Below are positions 1-11,190 of a DNA stretch of 64,000 bases, one piece after another (the first letter of the stretch is position 1; each line of letters begins with the position of its first letter). Position numbers and translations under genes: made by a program. The stretch comes from Globodera rostochiensis. Lineage: Eukaryota; Nematoda; Chromadorea; Rhabditida; Heteroderidae. The DNA is taken from positions 124,001 through 188,000 of the forward strand of contig JAEVLN010000050.1 in the NCBI GenBank assembly GCA_018350325.1, read 5' to 3'. The notes beneath the pieces were generated by a model. It was not told the origin of the DNA. It saw only the letters and a list, made by a program, of their open reading frames with translations, and made no database searches.

Positions 1-49
1 TTTGGCAAAATTAATCAATATTTATGCTTTCAAAGAGAATATAGGTAAT

Positions 50-560
50 CAGGCCCGTAACTAGGGGGAGGGGCCAAGGGGGCCAGGCCCCCCCCCCCCC
101 CCGAAATATTTTTTGAGGAAAAAAAAACAAGAGGGGGGACCCTATTGTTTTGAACTTTTACATTTTTTGTGACTAATTTTCTTAACAAATTGTAATCAAA
201 GATTAAAAAAATTTTCTCGGCGGCGCCTATCGGCACCGCCGACCCCCTCCTATTTCTAAAAAACTTCAAAAAAGTGCCGATTTTTTTTAAATTTGGTTGA
301 AAATCCCTTAATAACAAATTGAGTCAAAAATTCGAAATTTTTCCCGGCGGCGCCTATCGGCACCGCCGACCCACCCGCGCCCCCAAAACAAGCAGATGCA
401 TTTTTTGAAAAATTTGAGAATCGACAAAATTTTTGAAATTTTTAGTAATTTTTCAACAAAAATGAAGAAAAATGCAATAAAACTCAAAAATGCACCCCTA
501 AGAATCGACTTTTTTGGCTTGGCCCCCCCCCCCCGAAAATTTTTTCTGGTTACGGCCCTG
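50..560. mobile_element. hAT-like MITE with 8-bp target duplication
   Basis: The element has inverted ends (about CAGGCCCGTAAC at the left, GTTACGGCCCTG at the right). The duplication TAGGTAAT flanks it at 42-49 and 561-568. It carries two copies of a GC-rich near-palindrome (218-241 and 345-368) and poly-C/G tracts, and no credible coding region. An 8-bp duplication with A at position 7 is typical of hAT insertions; the family assignment rests on that and on the ends. Confidence 0.85.
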
Positions 561-568
561 TAGGTAAT

Positions 569-1779
569 GGCTAAACCTAGGGGTAGTACGGGACCGGACT
601 GAAATGTTTTGAATTTTTTTCCATTTTGGTCCCGGTTTTTCAAAATTCCTCACTATTTAGCTTAAACCGCTGTTTTTCCGAAAATTTTGTTATTTTCTGG
701 GGCGAGGAAAGAATGTGGGAAATCAAAGTTTGGGAAATTTTGTTTGTTTTTGTCCATTACTATACCTTCCACGCCAGCTTCCCTGGGGTGTACTCTTTGG
801 TGTAGGCCTTGTTCGGGAATTCCGGATTGTACATCCAGTAAATGTTTCTTAAAAATTGGGGCAGTATTATAATTTTTTCAAAAAATCATTTCTTCCCAAC
901 ACAATCAAATTTTAATGCTTTTGAGTGTCCAGATTGTAATTGCGCAAAAAAATCAAAAACATGCACATTTTTGAATTTTTTGAAAGAATTTGTTAAGAAA
1001 ATTGGTCCAAAAATTACTAATTTGCAAAATGAAAAGATTGGCCCCCCCTTAAATTGTCCTAAATTCCCCATTTACCTAATCCAGGGGTCCTTGAGCCCCA
1101 TACGCTCCAATCTTTTGGCATATGCAACCAAATGGGGACTGCGCTGCCAGTCGTTGTAAACAGACCAGTGTCTAAATTAAAACATTAAAAAAGAATCCAA
1201 ATGGCACTTTTTGCATTTTAATGGCACTGAAAAAATGTTTTAGGTCAGATTTCTGAGTAAGTTGGATCAGATTCGATCATTTTGGACGGTTTTTTAATTT
1301 TTGAATCAGAAAGAAGTTGTGTCTAACTAATGACTTACGGCACTTTAAAAGGGTCTCCGTTTCCGTGGCCCATTCCAACGGTGTAATATATCGCGCCTAA
1401 TTCTTAAAATAAAAAAATATATATTGGTAAAGCATCAAAAAGCAGAGTGCTGAACGCGGTCAAATTTTTATTGCGGCACCCCAAAAATGCCAAAATTTTG
1501 GCAACCCGTACTCCAAAAGACTAAAAGATGGATGAAATATGGAATCCTTTCCTTAATTTACGAATAGCTATGTAAACTTTGTTTTCCTCCAATTTTATAA
1601 AACTTTACATCCGGTTTAGGTTTGAGTATAAGAAAAAATTTTTTTTTTTTTGCTAATTTGGTTGTTTTGTTAAAAAAAATTGGCGAAATGTTTTGCAAAT
1701 TTAAAAAAAAGTTTATTTTTGAGCTCGGAATTTTATTTTTTTAACTCTAATCAAAACATTAAATTTAGGTAAATGAATA
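569..1779. other. Intergenic, no gene recognised
   Basis: AT-rich sequence upstream of PIG-M. Short open frames here lack family similarity, codon structure or plausible splice sites. The last 200 bases presumably hold the PIG-M promoter, but I see no defined motif. Confidence 0.5.
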
Positions 1780-3998
1780 ATGTCGGCCGCGGTGCGAGAG
1801 CCATGGCCAATGAAAACGTTGTTTCTCATGGCTTTTCTCGGCCGTTTATTTCTCATCTTTTACGCAAGAATTCATGACTACTTTTTTGAGGCAAGTTTTC
1901 TCAATTTATATCAATTTTTTTTTATGGCAAGTTCAACCTCTGCATTAATTTCAGGTCCATTTCACGGACATTGACTATAAAGTGTTCACCGAGGCGGCCT
2001 TCCTTGTCCGGCAAGGGCATTCGCCCTATGAACAGCCAACTTACCGTTACACGCCGGTGATCGCCTGGTTGTTGGTGCCGAATGCCTTTTATGCCGATTT
2101 TGGTTTTGGAAAATAAAGAAATTTTAATATTAAATTTTTTTATTTTTTAGGAAAGGTTTTGTTTTGTGTGGTTGATGTATTCGTCGGATATATTCATTTG
2201 CGAATCCTGGAAACTGAACAATCCACAAAAAGGCTCTCTTTGACGCAAAATGAATGCAGGTTTTATGCTTTGACTTTCTAAATTTAAAAAATCGGAATTA
2301 TGACTTGTGCCTTAAATTTTTTGAAAAAAAAATCGATTTTTACTATACAAAGCCTTTAAAATTCCATTTTTTCAAAAATTAATTTAAGCCTCAAAAAGCT
2401 CAAAATTACAACGAAAAGACAAGTAATGACCGAATTCATTTATGTTTTTTAAATGATTTTTTTTGCAATTGTCAAAGCCCTCTTAAGCAAACGCCGGTCG
2501 GTCATCCGTTCCGCGGTGCTTTGGTGGCTGTTCAACCCGTTCACTGCGATAATTTCCGCTCGTGGCAGCAACGACGCAATGATTTGTGCCCTCATTTTGT
2601 TTACACTTTTTTTGCTTGTCAAATGTCACGACAAATTGGAGCAGTACTTTTTGCTGCTGTCGTTGGCGGCCATTGTGCACGGGGCGGGCGCTACGCATTT
2701 CCGCATTTTTCCAGTCAGCAATTTAAATTTTACAAAAATTCGAAACGTCCTCAAACATTGGAGGATTTGCTTTGGGAGTCTTGCTTCCGGATTCAAAATT
2801 ATACAATAATTATATCAATTTTAGCTCATTTACCTGCCTTCCATTTTCCTGTCAATTGCGCGCACAAAAATTGGTTGTCAGCAGACAACGCGTTTCGACG
2901 GGTTCAAATCGTTCGTTTGGATGTGCGCGACAAATTTTCGCGGTTTTTCTTTCATATCGGTATTTTCAGAATAATTTTTAATATCATTTTTGATCAGTTT
3001 AGCTAGAAAATTTATTTTTGAAAATTGATCAACCAATAGTTTAACAATCCCACTAATGGCATTTTGGAGCTGTCCAGGGTGGATCGAATTTCAGCAAAAA
3101 AATTGGATAATTTTTTACTTATTTGTCATCCGTCTCACTTTTTGCAGCTGAGTTTGGCATCGTTTGCCCTCTCGGTGGCCGCCTTTTTCGCGTTGTACGG
3201 CCAGCCCTTTGTGCACGCCGCCTTTGTCTACCATTTGTCACGGGCGGACATTCAGCATAATTTTTCTCCCTATTTTCTACCGTTATATTTGTCTGTGGAC
3301 AGCCCATTGATCACCAAACTGATCGGACTTGTCGCTTTTGTCCCCCAAATTGTTTGCATCAGCGCATTTGCATTGAGGTGGGCGGCGTCCATGAAATTAA
3401 GCAATTTTTTAAAAGATATTTTTTCTTTTTTTTGAAAAAAATGAATTGAATGGTTCGATAGAAATTTAAATTAAGCGTTATTCATTGCATTTCTTTAAGG
3501 TATTCCGATGACCTGCCGTTCTGCTGGTTCCTCACCACGTTTGCTTTCGTCTCGTTCAACAAGGTGTGCACCTCCCAATATTTCGTGTGGTATTTGTGTT
3601 TTCTGCCGCTTCTCTTCACTCGACTAACGGTGTGTGTGTTTGGATCAACTGTTTTGGAAACATTTTGATGGCTTTTTTTTTGCAAATTTAATTCGAATAT
3701 TTTTTGTAAATTTGTCGAATTTTTGGTCTGGGATTGTATTCTTCGGAAAATTTAGTTTCGCTGGCAACATGCCGCCAAACTGCTCGTCCTATGGCTGCTC
3801 GGCCAGGCGTTTTGGCTGTTGCCCGCCTATTTGCTGGAATTTCGTGGCATGCCAACCTTTACGTGGACTTGGCTTGCCTCTTTAACTTTTCTTGGCATTA
3901 ACATCTTTCTGATCTTTCAATTTGTTCAACATTATGCGTCGCCGAGCTTCTCAAGACGTTCGACCATTGAGAGGAGAGAAATGAGGAAAATTCAATAG
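1780..3998 (+). CDS. pigm: GPI mannosyltransferase 1 (PIG-M), 8 exons, complete
   Basis: Adds the first mannose to the GPI-anchor precursor in the ER membrane, using dolichol-phosphate mannose. Exons: 1780-1890, 1955-2102, 2151-2259, 2488-2713, 2825-2959, 3148-3377, 3500-3629, 3756-3998. They sum to 1332 nt, or 443 residues plus stop, close to animal PIG-M. The catalytic-type DxD appears as [10 protein letters not shown] at the start of exon 2, followed by the PTYRYTP and WLL segments. Later family motifs are [43 protein letters not shown] and [14 protein letters not shown]. Multiple hydrophobic segments fit a multi-pass ER protein. The first intron uses a GC donor (GCAAGT). Residues between VHG and HFRIFPV may be a small insertion or a boundary error. 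A partial copy lies at 9880-10500. Confidence 0.93.
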
Positions 3999-4708
3999 AG
4001 TGATGACCGCTTTAATTATGTCAATTATTATTTTTTTGCTTTAATTTAATTTGTTTAAATTCCGGCAGTTTTTATGAGTGCCGATTTTGATTTTCCACGC
4101 TTTATCTATTAAGTGTACATCGAGATCTCGAACCGAGATTTTAAGTAAAACTCCAAATGTTTTGGCCCCTAAGTTTTGGAGGAGTTTGTAACACCGCGGA
4201 AATGCTTAGCGCCCGGCCCGTGCACAATGGCCGCCATTGACAGCAGCAAAAAGTACTGCTCCAATTTGTTGTGTCATTTTAGAGAGCGGCGGGACCGTAA
4301 CTCCCTAAAAGTATGAAATACACTGTCGTAAAAAAAAGTCTTACACCAAACGACAGAAATTTGTTCCTCAATAAATTACACATTGAAAATTGGTCGAATC
4401 GCATTGAAGTGTTTATGAAATCTTCCCCATATTATCATCTACACATAATAATGAATGATCTCACCAAAAATCGCAAGTTTATTTCGAGTTTTGTAAGAGA
4501 TTTAGCCAATGAAAGGATAAGCTGTTCTAAATTCGGGTGGAAAAAAGTCTTGCCCCAAGAGAAAAAAATCAATATTCTGTTGGGCCAAAAATCCAAAAAA
4601 AAATCATGCTGCCGGCATAGCTTTTGATACTGATCAAAAAGGCACTAACAAATAAGTTGATCAGACAGACACCTCCATTATGGGGATCCAAAGATCCCAA
4701 AACGGGGT
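3999..4708. other. Intergenic, no gene recognised
   Basis: An open frame at 4313-4627 is lysine-rich and lacks recognisable similarity. The segment 4215-4285 is a short inverted echo of PIG-M exon 4 sequence (compare about 2630-2690), so at least part is duplication debris. Confidence 0.45.
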
Positions 4709-5172
4709 ACGCATCACTTCAGTGCCCACACTTCAGTGCCGGACACTTCAGTGCCCACACTTCAGTGCCGGACACTTCAGTGCCAGCACTTAAAAAGGCT
4801 AAAACTTTTTTTAAACTCAACCAAATCATACAATCAAGATATCATTGGAAAGCTCTAAATGAGAAGAATCGTACAAAAAAAAAGCCAAGGCGGTTCAATC
4901 GTTTTTAAGAAGTTCAACGTGAAAAACACCCAATCAGGGCTTTTCATCAGTTTTATTGCAATAACTTTTTTACGAATTTTCTAATTGACTAGCGTTGGCT
5001 TAACAATAGCTTTTAAAAGCTTAGAGCTTTCCAATGACATTTTGATTGTTTGATTTGGTTGAGTTTAAAGAAAGTTATAGCCTTTTAATTGCTGGCACTG
5101 AAGTGTCCGGCACTGAAGTGTGGGCACTGAAGTGTGCGGCACTGAAGTGTGGGCACTGAAATGATCGCCGCC
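4709..5172. mobile_element. Foldback-type inverted-repeat element
   Basis: Two arms of roughly 150 bp are inverted copies of each other. The outer part of each arm is a tandem array of a unit containing CACTTCAGTGCC (left 4719-4790, right 5095-5165 as its complement). The inner parts (4797-4860 and 5027-5087) are also complementary. No coding capacity is visible. The arrangement resembles foldback transposons; a target duplication is not clear. Confidence 0.7.
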
Positions 5173-5763
5173 GCCCAAAACGCACTGAAAATGGGGGTCA
5201 TTTTGGGTAAAATTTGTTTAATGATTTTGGCGTTATGATTTGCGCAAATTAATTAATTCGCTTTTTTCCTTTTTTGCTGTCCATGCCCCAACTAGCCGAA
5301 ACAAAAATTGGCACAATTTACTGTTTTCGGAGCAATTCCTTACAAAATTCGTGGTCCGGTTTTTGAATCGGTTTAAATTTAAGAAAATTAAGGAAAAACG
5401 ACTTTTAAGTAAAGCAAAGCCCGATAGGGAAAAAATAGGGCCCTTACCTATATTTTTTTTTGCTGAAATTTTTTTTTAAATGCCCCAGCTTAGGTAAGGT
5501 TGCCTTTTGGGTTCGATTTTACGTTTTTTTTTTGCGATCGCTCTATCCGATTAAATAAAAAACTGTTTGAGCTTTTATGCAAAAGTGCCATTTTTTCTTA
5601 GAATTTTGCTGAACCGTCAAAATAAAATGCACTGCTCGGTTCGTACATTTTTTTGTTGTTGCATATTTTTCAAATTGTTTTTTCTTACAAATTTTCGGAC
5701 AGAAAGTAGCGATTTTTAAGAAATTTTCTAGGGAAATAAAAAATTATCCATTTAGACATCAAA

Positions 5764-5978
5764 ATGAAGGAACAGTCGGTGGAGGATTTGATGAAGTGAG
5801 GAAAAGCTTATGCTAAAATTTTTTTGTATTTTTTTTTTCAATTAAATCCCTTAGGGGTAACCGCGTTTTCGAGCCGCCCCAATTTTTGACGTGTCCAATG
5901 GCCGCCCAGCAAATGCTGAGTGCCATTCAGAGGAGGCGAACGGCGCGTGCCAAAAATGGGCATGACGGACGGCGTTGA
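5764..5978 (+). CDS. Small hypothetical protein, 2 exons
   Basis: I do not recognise this gene. Exon 1 (5764-5795) ends at a GTGAGG donor and exon 2 (5855-5978) follows a CTTAG acceptor. The joined frame gives 51 residues starting MKEQSVEDLMKGNRVFEPP. A second open stretch just downstream in another frame (about 5970-6040 and 6102-6144) looks coding-like, so the true gene may be longer with a different splice. The region is duplicated in damaged form at 9440-9835, which shows the boundaries 'DLMK/GNRVFEP' are old. Function unknown. Confidence 0.4.
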
Positions 5979-6239
5979 ATTTGTTGTCGATGAACGGACA
6001 CCGGTGGTTGGCATGGCACGGGTCGGCTGGGCCGATCAGAAGGTTGGCATTTTTTAATGTATTGGCTGATTAGTGTATGGATTTTTCACAAAATATGCCA
6101 GATTGTGCACTGTCCTCTCAACCGGATGGCATCCACTGATTTGGGTAAGTGTGCAGATTGATTACGCGTGCCAAAAAAGCCAAAAATTTAATGTGAAAAT
6201 TTCTTCTTTTTAAATTTTCAACAAATTGCAAAATTGGGA

Positions 6240-6500
6240 TGTTAAGGTCCACTCTTACATGTGCTCATCGTGCCGTCCGTTGATGAACAGTTGCATCCAA
6301 TGGAGCATGCTTCAAACATTTTCAATCTGATTTTCGATTTTGATTTTTTGAATTTAATATAGTAATTTTTTTGTTGATTTCATGTACATATATTATACTT
6401 CCGCGCTTTCGTCTGCTACAAATTTTTTGAATTTGACACGGAAGAAAATTGTCATACTTAAATAAAAATTTCTGAAAAAACCCGTTAAATTATCGGACGT
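6240..6500 (+). pseudogene. Tail-end remnant of a duplicated F-box gene
   Basis: The segment closely matches the end and 3' flank of the F-box gene at 11191-11613: the coding tail around KCFKHFQSD and the shared AT-rich sequence that follows, running on to the MsrA start. No F-box portion precedes it. It marks the left edge of the MsrA duplication. Confidence 0.7.
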
Positions 6501-6652
6501 CGCCACTTATTTAAACAAAAAAATACATTTGTTTCATTGAGAATGGGAGAAATTCACTGTTTTTTTAATGCGTTGAATTTAGTTTGTGCTGTGAGTTCGT
6601 TTTTTTGTATTCCCATTTGCTTAACAAATCCAATCAACCGACCGAACGACCA

Positions 6653-8218
6653 ATGGATTCACCGCTGCAACTGGCGTATTTCGGTGAGTGTTTTGTTTTG
6701 TTTAAGCATTTGGGATTCAATTTGTCGATGCTTCGGTTATGTGAACGAATGTAGTGACCAGCCGGGAGATCTGGATCCCGTCGGGGGTTTTACCGGGGTT
6801 CCGCGTTCCCGGTTTTTTAGGCTACCTGGATTCCGGCCTCGGGGTCTTGTTCGGGCCCGTGTTGTAATCCCGGGTTTTGATTTTTTCCAGAAGCCTTCAT
6901 TTTTGTTCATGTATAACTGATCCTCTTTTCAGGAATGCAGTCCTTTTTGGTACGTGCGCTGGTTTGCACAAGTGCATGTGTGGTTTTTACTGTTTCAATT
7001 TGCATGTCCATGTTCAGAGTGCCGAGTCGTCCTTTGCCTGTATTGCCGGCGTGTTGAAGACCCGAGTCGGCTATGCGGGCGGCACAGCCGAATCGTCAAG
7101 CTATGCGGAGATTGCCGGCAACACCGGTGGGCAAAGGGCACACCCAATGACTTTCTCAGTCGAGACTCCTCTCTTTTTGATACGGCCCTGGTCTCGAGTC
7201 AAACGCAAAAAAAACCACCCTAAGATTTTGAAGAAAATTATTTTTTTCCGGTAAATTCTTTATGAAAACGACAATAAAACCCAAAATACACCACTAAATG
7301 TAGTCCCCAAATCCGAAGGGTCATTTCTTATATTTTTGGGTGTCACTTTCAGAAGTGACGGAGCTTCAATTTGATCCGGACAAATGCACTTATGACGACG
7401 TTTTGGATTGGTTCTTTGACCACCACGACCCGACGAAGCAGTACCCAAAGCATTATCAATCGACCATTTTTTGGGTAATGTGAAAGCGGCCTTAAGCCAT
7501 TCTCGGCGGCTTGACTCTTGACTAAATAATTACTAAAAAAAAAAATTTGTTTTGGGTGGACGACGCGCAACGCGAAAAGGCGGAGAGGGCATTGCAAAAA
7601 GCGAACACAAAATTCGGCGGCCGCGGCGGTGTGCAGACTTGTGTCAAAAAAATGGACACGTTTTTCCCGGCACAGGATTGTCATCAGGTGATATGATCAG
7701 ACCAAAATTTGGACTATGGTTCTGATCAAGAATTTATTCTGATCAGATGGGCATTTATTATCCGTAACAGTTACAGTTGAGGGAACAGATTAGAGCAGAT
7801 ATGATTTTGTTTGTGACTATGTCCGGGTTTGATCCCCCAGATTCTGCACTGATCAGAAGACCCATGGTTCTCTTCATTCTGATCATTAAATGTAAAATTC
7901 AGAAATATTGGCTGCGTACTCAGAGCGCTGTGTTCAATCAGGTGGTTTTATTTGCTTTTGGTTAAAATACATTTTTTTTAAATATTTCAGTTGAATTTGT
8001 CCAATTCCGAATTGGTCGATTCGTCGCTGGCGGCCAAATTGAACGCATTCCTCGGCGGTGACTTCACAGACTTCGACGTGTTGCGCCAACTCCAAACAAA
8101 GCACGGCCTGTCAGACGACGTCACAAACATCGTGGAGGGCTTTGCGGTTGGCTTCAAAATGTTTTATTCCGCGGAATTATTTTTTGAATTTGCCGCTTTT
8201 TGGCGAAATGATTATTGA
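6653..8218 (+). CDS. MsrA paralogue lacking active-site residues (probable pseudoenzyme)
   Basis: Peptide methionine-S-sulfoxide reductase family. Exons 6653-6683, 6933-6949, 7018-7126, 7353-7474, 7556-7687, 7903-7941 and 7991-8218 join to an open frame of 225 residues. Its intact sister lies at 11927-13695. Conserved scaffold: GVLKTRVGYAGG, FDPDKCTYDDVLDWFFDHHDP and the C-terminal SLAAKLNAFLGG. The catalytic GMQCFW of the sister reads GMQSFL here (Cys to Ser, Trp to Leu), the FYQAEDYHQ segment reads FFPAQDCHQ, and the C-terminal exon with the likely resolving Cys is replaced by unrelated read-through (GFKMFYSAEL). It cannot be a conventional reductase. The open frame could mean a recent loss or a retained non-catalytic role. 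The intron 7475-7555 lacks an AG acceptor, as in the sister. Confidence 0.8.
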
Positions 8219-8284
8219 GGGATAACGCAAAATTGGGAGGGTGTAATGGAAGGAGGAAACGCTGCATAGGAGCCATTCTGTCCA

Positions 8285-9051
8285 ATGTTTGGAAAAAAGA
8301 AATTGTCCCCTAAAAAACTCCCTCCCGAACTTTTATTTGAACTAATCCATTTTGTCCATCCCGACCACGGCACCCGGAATGTTTTGCCTTCCTCTCGAAT
8401 AATCAGACAATTTATGTTGCCTCGTGTTTTGAGACGGCAATACTTTTTAACATGTTTAGTAAGCTCTTTTTTGATAAAAATATTTAAAAATTTGGGTTTT
8501 GGTAGCCAAAATATTTGTTACAATTAAGGAGTTGATGAACATGAAAAAATGCTTTGCCGACGTCCGTGAAACAGATAGTTGGGCATCTTTCAAAATGGTG
8601 TCGAAGCATGAAGCGGCTGCGGCTGCGGCTGCTTTCGTTCTGGTCATGGAAAATTCTCAACTGGTAAGGAATTTGTTTTTTCACTAAAATCTCATAAAAG
8701 TATTAATAAAATTTTTAATAGCCAACGCCAACCATCGCATCGGCAATCATCGCATTGCCAACCAGCGCACCGTCTTCGGTCCCAGCGCCGCCAACCAGCG
8801 CACCGCATTCAGTTCCAGCACCGCCTTCAATCCCAGCGCCACGACCACCGATCCGACCGCAGACGTCGTCGTCGTCATCTTCAATGTATGCAATTTTGTC
8901 GCCGCAACCGACTACACAGGGCACGCCGTCAACTTCCAACCGCAATAGTGGCTCTCCTCCAAAGTATGACCCGGTCCCCTCTCCACAGTATGACCCGGTC
9001 GCGCCTCCGCCTGAATTGTTTCTGCGCCCGAACCGCCGCGCTTCGCGTTAA
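8285..9051 (+). CDS. F-box protein with proline-rich C-terminus
   Basis: Exons 8285-8458, 8529-8663 and 8722-9051 give 212 residues. Residues about 10-50 look like an F-box (LPPELLFELIHFVHPDH, then SRIIRQFMLPRVLRR), which would bind Skp1 in an SCF ubiquitin ligase. Exon 2 is a short helical region with an alanine run. Exon 3 is low complexity, rich in Pro, Ser and Ala (PTSAPSSVPAPP, PKYDPVPSPQYDPVAPPP), with no WD or LRR substrate domain. A near-identical first exon starts the gene at 11191, whose C-terminus differs. It follows the degenerate MsrA copy by 66 bp, part of the local duplication. F-box identity is by motif only. Confidence 0.65.
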
Positions 9052-9439
9052 GAGTTAATTTTCGATCGACAGAAAAGTTTGAGTTTTTTGTTTAAATTTC
9101 AGTCGTCAAAAGAATTTGCGTTTTTTGTTTATTTTTCGATCGTCAAAAGGATTTGAGTTTTTTGATGTTTGTGTCTGTTTTTTAATTTGTTGTCTCATGG
9201 ATTTGGCCTGTATGCCGTTTTGATGTTTGCGTTGGATAAACACTTTTCCACGAATTGTTAATAAGTTGGCTGTCGATGATTGCAATTTTCTCGTTAATTT
9301 TGGTGAAACAGCAATTTTCTTATTGAATTTTTGGTGGAACATTAATTTTTAGGGGCCATGAATGCTGCGCGCGCGAGAGTTGGAATAGTGGTCCGAGTTT
9401 CAGTCTTTTGGTCGAGGGTTTTCGCCCCCGAATTTTTTC

Positions 9440-9835
9440 GGACAGAACATTTTAAGAGATTTTTTAATATCCATTTAGACATTGAAGGAAGGTGGTGAAT
9501 TTGGTCAAGTGAGGCCGAAATTTTACAAAAAAATGGGAAAAATTGTACGATTGAGCTATAAAAAGTCAAATTCGGCGACACCCCCATAAACTACAATTTT
9601 ACCAAAAAATGTTTTTTTTTTTACAATTACCTAACCCCTTAGGGGTAACCGCGTTTTCGAGCCGCTCCAATTTTTGACTTGTCCAATGGCCGCCCAGCAA
9701 ATGTAGAGTGCCATTCAGAGGAGGCGAACGGCTCGTGCGGCATGACGACGGCATTGAATTTGTTGTCGATGAACGGACACCGGTGGTTGGCATGGCACGA
9801 GTCGGCTGGGCCGATCAGAAGGTTGGCATTTTTCA
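9440..9835 (+). pseudogene. Broken copy of the small gene at 5764
   Basis: Sequence matches 5730-6060 in order, but the start codon is TTG in place of ATG, an in-frame TAG follows the shared MAAQQM segment, and about 9 bases after ARA are missing. It lies between the F-box gene and the PIG-M fragment, consistent with a duplicated block. Confidence 0.7.
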
Positions 9836-9854
9836 AAAAGAAAATGTGGGGTTA

Positions 9855-10500
9855 ACGCTATGGGATTGAAATCGATCGCTTGGCTTTTGGTGCCGAATGC
9901 GTTTTATGCTGATTTTGGTTTTGGAAAATAAAGAAATTTTCGTATTAAATTTTTTTTCTTTTTTAGGAAAGGTTTTGTTTTGTGTCGTTGATGTGTTTGT
10001 CGGATATATACATTTGCGGATCCTGGAAACTGAACTGTCCACAAAAAAGTTCACGCAAAATGAATGCAGGTTTTATGCAGGAAGATTTGCTTTGGGAGTC
10101 TTGCTTCCGGAATTTCAAAATTATACAATAATTATATCAATTTTAGCTCATTTATTTGCCTTCCATTTTCCTGTCAATTGCGCGCACAAAAAGTGGCTGT
10201 CAGCAGACAATGCGTTTCAACGTGTTCAAATCGTTCGTTTGGATGTGCGCGACAAATTTTCGCGGTTTTTCTTTCATATCGGTATTTTCAGAATAATTTT
10301 TAATATCATTTTTGATCAGTTTAGCTAGAAAATTTATTTTTGAAAATTGATCAACCAATAGTTTAACAATCCCACTAATGGCATTTTGGGGCTATTTTCT
10401 GCCGTTGTATTTGTCTGTGGACAGCCCACTGATCACCAAACTGATCGGACTTATCGCTTTTGTCTGTGCACCTCCCAATATTTTGTGTGGTATTTGAGAG
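9855..10500 (+). pseudogene. Partial, rearranged copy of PIG-M
   Basis: Fragments in order: end of exon 2 ([10 protein letters not shown]), intron 2, exon 3 ([19 protein letters not shown]), then a jump to the end of intron 4, exon 5 and intron 5, then shards of exon 6 ([17 protein letters not shown]) and exon 7. Exon 4 with WWLFNPF is absent. It cannot encode PIG-M. Confidence 0.88.
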
Positions 10501-10559
10501 TTTAATTTTGATCAGATGGACGGGCATTTATTATCCGTAACATTTGGGAACAGATTACA

Positions 10560-10866
10560 AAATTTCAAAAATTTTTCTCGGCGGCGCCTATCGGCACCGC
10601 CGACCCCCACTCTCCCTAAAAGTAAAGCAGAATCACAAAAAAAAAGGAATGATGATGATAAAATTGAAGTTAAGACAATGAGGAATATATTTTTGAATAA
10701 CAAAAAAAAAATTTTTGTTTTACCATTGAACATTACAACAAAAAAAAAACCTCCCTTGAAAAGTCCCGGTCCCGGTTGAAAATCTTGGTACCGGTCCCGG
10801 TTTTTCTGGTCCCGGTAAGTCCCGGTCCCGGTTTTTCCAAAAAGTCCCAGTCCCGTGCAACCCTAG
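10560..10866. repeat. Dispersed repeat debris with GC-rich hairpin and CCCGGT array
   Basis: Contains the dispersed near-palindrome at 10579-10602 and, at 10755-10862, a degenerate array of GGTCCCGGT-like units ending TGCAACCCTA, which resembles one end of the hAT-like elements elsewhere in the window. A matching left end and target duplication were not found. Confidence 0.5.
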
Positions 10867-10879
10867 TTAAAATACATTT

Positions 10880-11131
10880 TTTTAAATATTTAAGTTGAAT
10901 TTGTCCAATTCCGAATTGGTCGACTCGTCGCTGGCGGCCAAATTGAACGCATTCTTCGGCGGTGACTTCACAGACTTCGACGTGTTGCGCCAACTCCAAA
11001 CGGAGCACGGCCTGTCGGACGACGTCACAAACATCGTGGAGGGCTTTGCGGTATTTGGCTTCAAAATGTTTTATTCCGCGGAATTATTTTTGAATTTGCC
11101 GCTTTTTGGCGAAATGATTATTGAGGGATAA
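10880..11131 (+). pseudogene. Isolated MsrA C-terminal exon
   Basis: Starting at 10895 this repeats MsrA exon 7 (LSNSELVDSSLAAKLNAFF) and runs into the same unrelated sequence that ends the 6653-8218 copy (GFKMFYSAEL). The other MsrA exons are absent upstream; PIG-M debris and dispersed repeats lie there instead. Confidence 0.85.
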
Positions 11132-11190
11132 CGCAAAATTGGGAGGGTGTAATGGAAGGAGGAAACGCTGCATAGGAGCCATTCTGTCCA

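Noticed and set aside
4313..4627. Open frame of 104 codons
   Set aside because: Lysine/asparagine-rich as expected of AT-rich DNA, with no similarity or splice support; left unannotated.
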